A stretch of DNA of 64,000 bases from Dyella ginsengisoli LA-4. Lineage in GTDB: Bacteria; Pseudomonadota; Gammaproteobacteria; Xanthomonadales; Rhodanobacteraceae. A model generated the notes under the pieces. The model was given only the letters and a program-made list of their open reading frames with translations. It searched no databases and was not told the DNA's origin. The stretch is from contig NZ_AMSF01000095.1 of NCBI RefSeq assembly GCF_000334915.1, positions 1 through 64,000 of the forward strand. Direction: 5' to 3'. Positions 59,578-64,000 of this stretch are shown here, in pieces. The stretch's first letter is position 1; every line of letters begins with the position of its first letter. The translations under genes were made by a program, and so were the position numbers.

Positions 59578-60879
59578 TCACAGCGCCTTGAGCTGCCAAC
59601 CGGGAACCACGCGGCTGGCGCGCAGCGCCGGGATAAATCCGGCGAGCAGGCTGGTGCATACCGCCAGTGCGAACGTGGCGAGGAACATGGTGGTGTCCAG
59701 TCGTGCAAGGTGGGCGTAGTCCACTGGCTGATGACGCACCAGCCACAGGCCGAGCAGGGTCAGAACCCAACCGAAGAAACCGCCGAGCAAGCCGATCACG
59801 CCCGCCTCGACCAGGCACTGCGCGAAGATCGCGCCGCGGCTGGCACCCAGTGCGCGGCGCACGCCGATCTCGCCGCTGCGGCGCAGAAACTTCGCCAACA
59901 AGAGCCCCACGGCGTTGAACAGGCAGATGACCAGGAACGCCAGCGCCAGCCATGCCTGCAAGCGCACGTCGTCCGGCACCTGGCCGCGCGCGGTCAGCCA
60001 GGTCATCAGGTCGCGCAGGCGCACGCGCTCGCTGCCCACGGCGAAGCGGCCCGCCGCCTTCTGCGTGTCCGCGTAGTGGTCCAGGAAACGCGCGTAATCG
60101 CGTACCTTGGCCGGGCTGCCCAGCTCGACCCAGAGCCACACCCAGACACAATCGGCGTGCACCATGTCGCGCGGATCCTTCGGCACGTGCCAGCAGGTGT
60201 ACGGCTGGAAATTGCCCTGGTTGATTTCCAGGCTGCTGGTGAAGGGCGCGAAGACATCCTCGGTCTTGCTGAAGTTCTGGCTCCACGGATCGTAGAACAG
60301 GGGCGTGGGGCGCCAGGGCTTGAGCACGCCGACGATACGCACGTCGGTATCGCGCACCCGCAGGATGCGCCCCACGCTGTCGGCACCGCCGAACAGCTTC
60401 TGGTTGAGGCCGGCGGAAATCACCGCCACCCGCGCGCGGTGCGCATCGTCGTCCGCGCTCCAGCCCGAGCCGTACTGGAACGGCACGTCGAACATCGGAA
60501 AGAAATCCGCCGAGGTGGAGAGCAGGCCCAGCATCAATGGCGGCTGCCCGCTGTCCGGCAGGCGCACCTTCGCCGAGCTGCTGGTGATGATCGCCTGGCG
60601 GTCGGCGCGGTGCGCGCTCCACAGATCCACGGCCGAGCGGTAGTCCATCATCGGATAAGGCTGGGTATGCCCTTGCGACACCGGTGACTCCGGGTCCAGC
60701 TGCGGGAAAAACAGCACGCTGCTCCTGCCCGGCAGCGGGTCGCCGGACAGCAGATGCACGATGGTCAGCGTGGTCATGCTGGCGCCGATGCCGACGGCGA
60801 TGGCCAGCACCATCAGTGCCGTCAGCACCTTGTTGCGCTTGAGGCTGCGCAGGGCGAGGTCGAGGTAGTAAGTGAACAT
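59578..60879 (-). CDS. FtsX/MacB-type ABC transporter permease, type A (second pair)
   Basis: A 433-residue permease starting MFTYYLDLALRSLKRNKVLTALMVLAIAVGIGASMTTLT. It contains GVRRALGASRGAIFAQCLVEAG and ends PALRASRVVPGWQLKAL. Its first 37 residues are nearly identical to those of the copy at 62140-63432, evidence of recent duplication or gene conversion. Confidence 0.9.
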   Translation of the reverse strand: MFTYYLDLALRSLKRNKVLTALMVLAIAVGIGASMTTLTIVHLLSGDPLPGRSSVLFFPQLDPESPVSQGHTQPYPMMDYRSAVDLWSAHRADRQAIITSSSAKVRLPDSGQPPLMLGLLSTSADFFPMFDVPFQYGSGWSADDDAHRARVAVISAGLNQKLFGGADSVGRILRVRDTDVRIVGVLKPWRPTPLFYDPWSQNFSKTEDVFAPFTSSLEINQGNFQPYTCWHVPKDPRDMVHADCVWVWLWVELGSPAKVRDYARFLDHYADTQKAAGRFAVGSERVRLRDLMTWLTARGQVPDDVRLQAWLALAFLVICLFNAVGLLLAKFLRRSGEIGVRRALGASRGAIFAQCLVEAGVIGLLGGFFGWVLTLLGLWLVRHQPVDYAHLARLDTTMFLATFALAVCTSLLAGFIPALRASRVVPGWQLKAL

Positions 60880-60905
60880 GAATCGGTTCCCTTGAGTCGT
60901 TCGCT

Positions 60906-62129
60906 TCACGTGGAGCGTGTCGCCACCACCGGCGGTACCGCCGCGGCACGCAGCGCCGGACCGAGCACTGCAAGTTGCCCCAGCGTCCACAGGACAATTG
61001 CGCCGAGGGGCAGGTAGTAGCCCGGCAGCCGACCGAGTTCGTAGTGCCGCATCAGCACCAGGTTGATGCCATAGGCCAGCGCCATGCCGAGCACGATGCC
61101 GCCGGTGGCGATCAGGAAGTTCTCGGCCTGGAAATAGGTCCGGATATCGCGGCGCGAGGCGCCGATGGCGCGCCGGATGCCGATCTGCCGGCGCCGCTGT
61201 CCCACCCAGAAGCTGCTCAAGCCCACGATGCCCAGCGCGGTGACCAGCAGCAGCAACAGGCTCACGCCCACCAGCAACCAGGCCATGGCGCGGTCGTTGA
61301 CGTAATACTTCGCGCGAGCCGCTTCCAGGGTGGTGGCGTACCTGGGTGAGATCAGCCGCAGCGGGCCATCGGCTTTCAGTGCCTGCAGCGCCTGACCGAT
61401 CACCGCCTGCCGCCGGGCCGGGTCATCGACGCGCATCAGGTAGGTGCCGCGCGAATACGGCAGGTCGACCGGAAACATCATGGCGTACCGGTAGTCCCCG
61501 GCCGCACCGTAGTCCCGCGGCTGCACCAGCCGGTCCACCACCCCCACCACGCGATTGGCTCCAAAGGCGTAGATGGTCCGGCCAGCGGCGTCCTGACCGG
61601 GGAAAAGGTGCTGGGCGAGCGCGCGACTGATGATCACCGGCACGCCGGAAGCGCCGCCCTGCAGGGCGTCGTAGCTGACGAACTCGTCGGGGGTGAACCA
61701 GCGTCCGCTCGCCAGCTTCAGGCCCAGGGTGCGAGCCAGCTGGACGCCGCCGAAATACTGCGCCACCGGCATGCTCGGCGCTTTCGCGTCGTCGCTCAGG
61801 CTCACGCCGCTGAAGCTCACCGAATCACCAAACGGGATCGGGCTCGCGACCACCGCGTCACTCACCCCGGGCAGGGCGCGCAGGCGTGCCAGATCGGTGC
61901 GGGTCTGTGCCATCACCGCCTCCGGGGTGCCTGGCGTGACGCTGCGGACACCCACCTCGACCAGGTGCGTCTCGTCGACACCGCTCGGCCGCTGCATCCG
62001 CTCCAGCCGGGTACCGATGAGGAACAGCGCGTTGCAGACCACAGCACAGGAAAAGGCGATCTCCAGCACCAGCAGCCCCGCCGCGATCCGGTGGCGTCCC
62101 AAGGCACGAAGAATGTGGCGTAGATGCAT
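60906..62129 (-). CDS. FtsX/MacB-type ABC transporter permease, type B (first complete pair)
   Basis: A 407-residue permease. The start is MHLRHILRALGRHRIAAGLLVLEIAFSCAVVCNALFLIGTRL. The signature is GIRRAIGASRRDIRTYFQAENFLIA and the C-terminus PPVVATRST. It is 10 bases after its type A partner at 62140. Overall topology is one plus three membrane helices with a large outer domain. Confidence 0.9.
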   Translation of the reverse strand: MHLRHILRALGRHRIAAGLLVLEIAFSCAVVCNALFLIGTRLERMQRPSGVDETHLVEVGVRSVTPGTPEAVMAQTRTDLARLRALPGVSDAVVASPIPFGDSVSFSGVSLSDDAKAPSMPVAQYFGGVQLARTLGLKLASGRWFTPDEFVSYDALQGGASGVPVIISRALAQHLFPGQDAAGRTIYAFGANRVVGVVDRLVQPRDYGAAGDYRYAMMFPVDLPYSRGTYLMRVDDPARRQAVIGQALQALKADGPLRLISPRYATTLEAARAKYYVNDRAMAWLLVGVSLLLLLVTALGIVGLSSFWVGQRRRQIGIRRAIGASRRDIRTYFQAENFLIATGGIVLGMALAYGINLVLMRHYELGRLPGYYLPLGAIVLWTLGQLAVLGPALRAAAVPPVVATRST

Positions 62130-62139
62130 CGTGGGTGTC

Positions 62140-63432
62140 CTAGTTCGACTTCAGGGCCACGGCCGGGGCGACGTGCATGGCCCTCCAGGCGGGCAGGAGT
62201 CCGGCCAGCAGGCTGCTGAGCAGGGCCAGCACGAAGGTCGCCAGCAGCATGCTCGGATCCATGCGGATCAAGCCGGCGTAGTCGGTCGGCTGATGGCGTA
62301 CCAGCACCAGGCCCAGGCCGGCCAGCGCCAGCCCGCACACGCCACCGGCCAGTCCGACCACTCCGGCCTCGACCAGGCACTGCATGAAGATCGCGCGACG
62401 CGACGCACCCAGCGCGCGCCGCACGCTGATCTCGCCGCTGCGACGCAGGAACTTGGCCAGCAACAGGCCCACGGTGTTGAGCAGGCAGATGCCGAGAAAG
62501 CCCAGTGCCAGCCACACCTGCAACCGCACGTCCGAAGGCACCACGCCCTTGGCGTCCAGCCACTGCATCACGTCCAGCAGGCGGATCTGTCCGGGGTGGG
62601 TGAAGCGTCCGGCCTGTCGCTGCTGGGCCATGTAGTTTTGCAGGTATTGCCGGTAAGCCCGTCGTGTCGACGGGGCGTCGAGCTCGGCCCAGTACTGCAG
62701 CCACAGACAAGGCGCATCCGCGGCGTGCTCGTCGGGAACATTGCCCCAGCAATTCATCGTGCCGCTGGTCGCCAGATGCAGATCCAGCGCCGTAGCCAGC
62801 GGGACGAACACCTGCTCGCTGTCACCGAACCGGCCGTTGCTGAGATCGTAGAAGCGGGGATTCATGCTCCAGTCGTCCAGCACGCCGACGATCCGCAGCG
62901 ACTGGCCTCCCACCTGCAGCATCGAGCCGGTGCTGTCGCGACCGCCGAACAGCTGATCGTTCAACGCGGCCGAGATCACCGCCACCCGGGCGTGGTGACC
63001 GTCGTCGCCACGATCCCAGCCGTGACCGAAGCGAAACGGCACGGCGAACATCGCGAAGAAATCCGCCGTGGTGTAGCGCGCCTCCAGGCTCAACGGATCG
63101 CCCTGTGCCGGCGTCACCACCATGGTGCCGGCCGACATCATCGCCTGGCGATCGGCACGGGCGTCGCGCAGCAGCGCCTCGGCATCCCGACGGGTCAGGT
63201 TGTCCGGCACCTTGTCGCCGGGCCTGAAATTGTCGTCCGGAAACACGTTCAGGCCCACGCGGAACAGGTCCGCGCTCTTCTGCGGGATCGGATCACCCGA
63301 CAGCACGTGCATGACCGTCAACGTGGTCATGCTGGTACCGATACCCACCGCGATGGCCAACACCATCAGGGCGGTGAGAACCTTGTTGCGTTTCAGGCTG
63401 CGCAGGGCCAGATCGAGGTAGTAACTGATCAT
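62140..63432 (-). CDS. FtsX/MacB-type ABC transporter permease, type A (first complete pair)
   Basis: A 430-residue permease. The start MISYYLDLALRSLKRNKVLTALM was chosen at 63432 rather than 63465 because it matches the other A copies. The signature is SVRRALGASRRAIFMQCLVEAG and it ends WRAMHVAPAVALKSN. The partial type B gene ends 55 bases upstream, so this A gene opens a new pair. Confidence 0.9.
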   Translation of the reverse strand: MISYYLDLALRSLKRNKVLTALMVLAIAVGIGTSMTTLTVMHVLSGDPIPQKSADLFRVGLNVFPDDNFRPGDKVPDNLTRRDAEALLRDARADRQAMMSAGTMVVTPAQGDPLSLEARYTTADFFAMFAVPFRFGHGWDRGDDGHHARVAVISAALNDQLFGGRDSTGSMLQVGGQSLRIVGVLDDWSMNPRFYDLSNGRFGDSEQVFVPLATALDLHLATSGTMNCWGNVPDEHAADAPCLWLQYWAELDAPSTRRAYRQYLQNYMAQQRQAGRFTHPGQIRLLDVMQWLDAKGVVPSDVRLQVWLALGFLGICLLNTVGLLLAKFLRRSGEISVRRALGASRRAIFMQCLVEAGVVGLAGGVCGLALAGLGLVLVRHQPTDYAGLIRMDPSMLLATFVLALLSSLLAGLLPAWRAMHVAPAVALKSN

Positions 63433-63487
63433 CGGGGACTCCTCCGCCCTGTACGCTCGCTGCACTCCTGCATCGCCATGGGTCGCC

Positions 63488-64000
63488 TCACACCGATCGC
63501 GTCGCCACTACCGGCGGCACGGCAGCCGCGCGCAGCGCCGGTCCCAGCACGGCGACCTGGCCGATCAGCCACAACGCGACGGCGCCGACCGGGAAGTAGA
63601 TCGCGGGCAGGCGCGGCAGCTCGTAGTGCTGCATCAGGAACAGGTTGATGCCGTAGGCCAGCACCATGCCGAGGCCGATGCCGATGGTGGCGAGCAGGAA
63701 GTTCTCGGTCTGGAAGTAGTGCAGGATGTTGGCGCGGGTGGCGCCCAGCGCCCGCCGCACGCCGATCTGCCGGCGACGCTGTGCCACCCAGAAACTGCCC
63801 AGCCCGACGATGCCCAGCGCGGTCACCACCAATAGCGCGATGCATACCCCCACCAGCAGCACGGCCATCGCACGGTCCTGGCGGAAGAAATCGCTGCGCA
63901 TGTCGTCCCAGATGTGCTGCGCGATCACCACCCGGTGCGGGTCGCTCTTCTTCAGTGCGGCGATGGCCGCCTTGAGCACGCGATCGCGCTCGCCGGGCGC
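63488..64000 (-). CDS. FtsX/MacB-type ABC transporter permease, type B, 3' part (5' end outside)
   Basis: The frame runs off the right edge, giving the last 170 or so residues of a fourth type B permease: three membrane helices, signature GVRRALGATRANILHYFQTENFLLA and end LRAAAVPPVVATRSV. It shows that the array continues beyond the window, where the ATPase and membrane-fusion genes may lie. Confidence 0.88.
   Translation of the reverse strand, partial: APGERDRVLKAAIAALKKSDPHRVVIAQHIWDDMRSDFFRQDRAMAVLLVGVCIALLVVTALGIVGLGSFWVAQRRRQIGVRRALGATRANILHYFQTENFLLATIGIGLGMVLAYGINLFLMQHYELPRLPAIYFPVGAVALWLIGQVAVLGPALRAAAVPPVVATRSV

Overview
The window is GC-rich, gene-dense bacterial chromosome, best explained as a gammaproteobacterium of the order Lysobacterales (Xanthomonadales), probably Rhodanobacteraceae. 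This is inferred from the mix of genes (SapC, OxyR, TonB copper receptor, H-NS-like protein of the short TWSGRG type, FtsX permease arrays) and from base composition; no rRNA or marker alignment was available. No tRNA, rRNA, CRISPR array, insertion sequence or prophage was recognised.

Layout. 1-6.8 kb: 3' part of an EF-G-type GTPase, a DJ-1/PfpI protein, glycerol kinase, a Cys-rich unknown plus SET-domain protein pair, then a lipoprotein and acyl-CoA dehydrogenase behind a perfect palindrome of the PsrA (fatty-acid regulator) type. 6.8-11.2 kb: thioredoxin-like protein, DUF2946 protein, TonB-dependent copper receptor and a CxxCxC outer-membrane protein, which look like a copper-handling cluster. 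11.2-24.8 kb: GNAT, SapC, HNH nuclease, low-affinity iron permease family protein, dxs, prmC coupled to a 1372-residue membrane protein, an esterase-like hydrolase and an M1 aminopeptidase. 24.8-26.7 kb: oxyR with two tandem dyads upstream and, divergent from it, a strongly structured, terminator-ended RNA candidate with C-rich loops. This is the most interesting item in the window. 26.7-33.4 kb: housekeeping genes (apt, glnS, deaminase, VTT protein, WGR, hemE). 33.4-38.2 kb: a chemotaxis signalling operon with a soluble double-PAS receptor, cheR, cheD and a triple-CheW protein, but no cheA, cheB or cheY. 38.2-46.4 kb: GH16 glucanase, valS, a REP doublet, rimI, holD, pssA, a DUF4124 protein and proS. 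46.4-55 kb: H-NS-like protein, ThrE-type exporter, NfeD and SPFH pair, a sigma-54 two-component system with a small secreted protein between its genes, and a DUF885 peptidase-like protein.

55-64 kb (continuing past the window): a minus-strand array of alternating FtsX/MacB-type permease genes, type A of about 430-438 residues and type B of about 405-410. There are three complete A-B pairs plus a partial B, ending in a lipoprotein built of about 18-residue repeats. The tight gap inside each pair and the wider gap between pairs suggest that each A-B pair is a heterodimeric transporter unit multiplied by tandem duplication. No ATPase is present in the window.

The regulatory signals seen (PsrA-like operator, OxyR-like tandem sites, FliA-like promoter, consensus valS promoter, terminators) were read by eye and are candidates.
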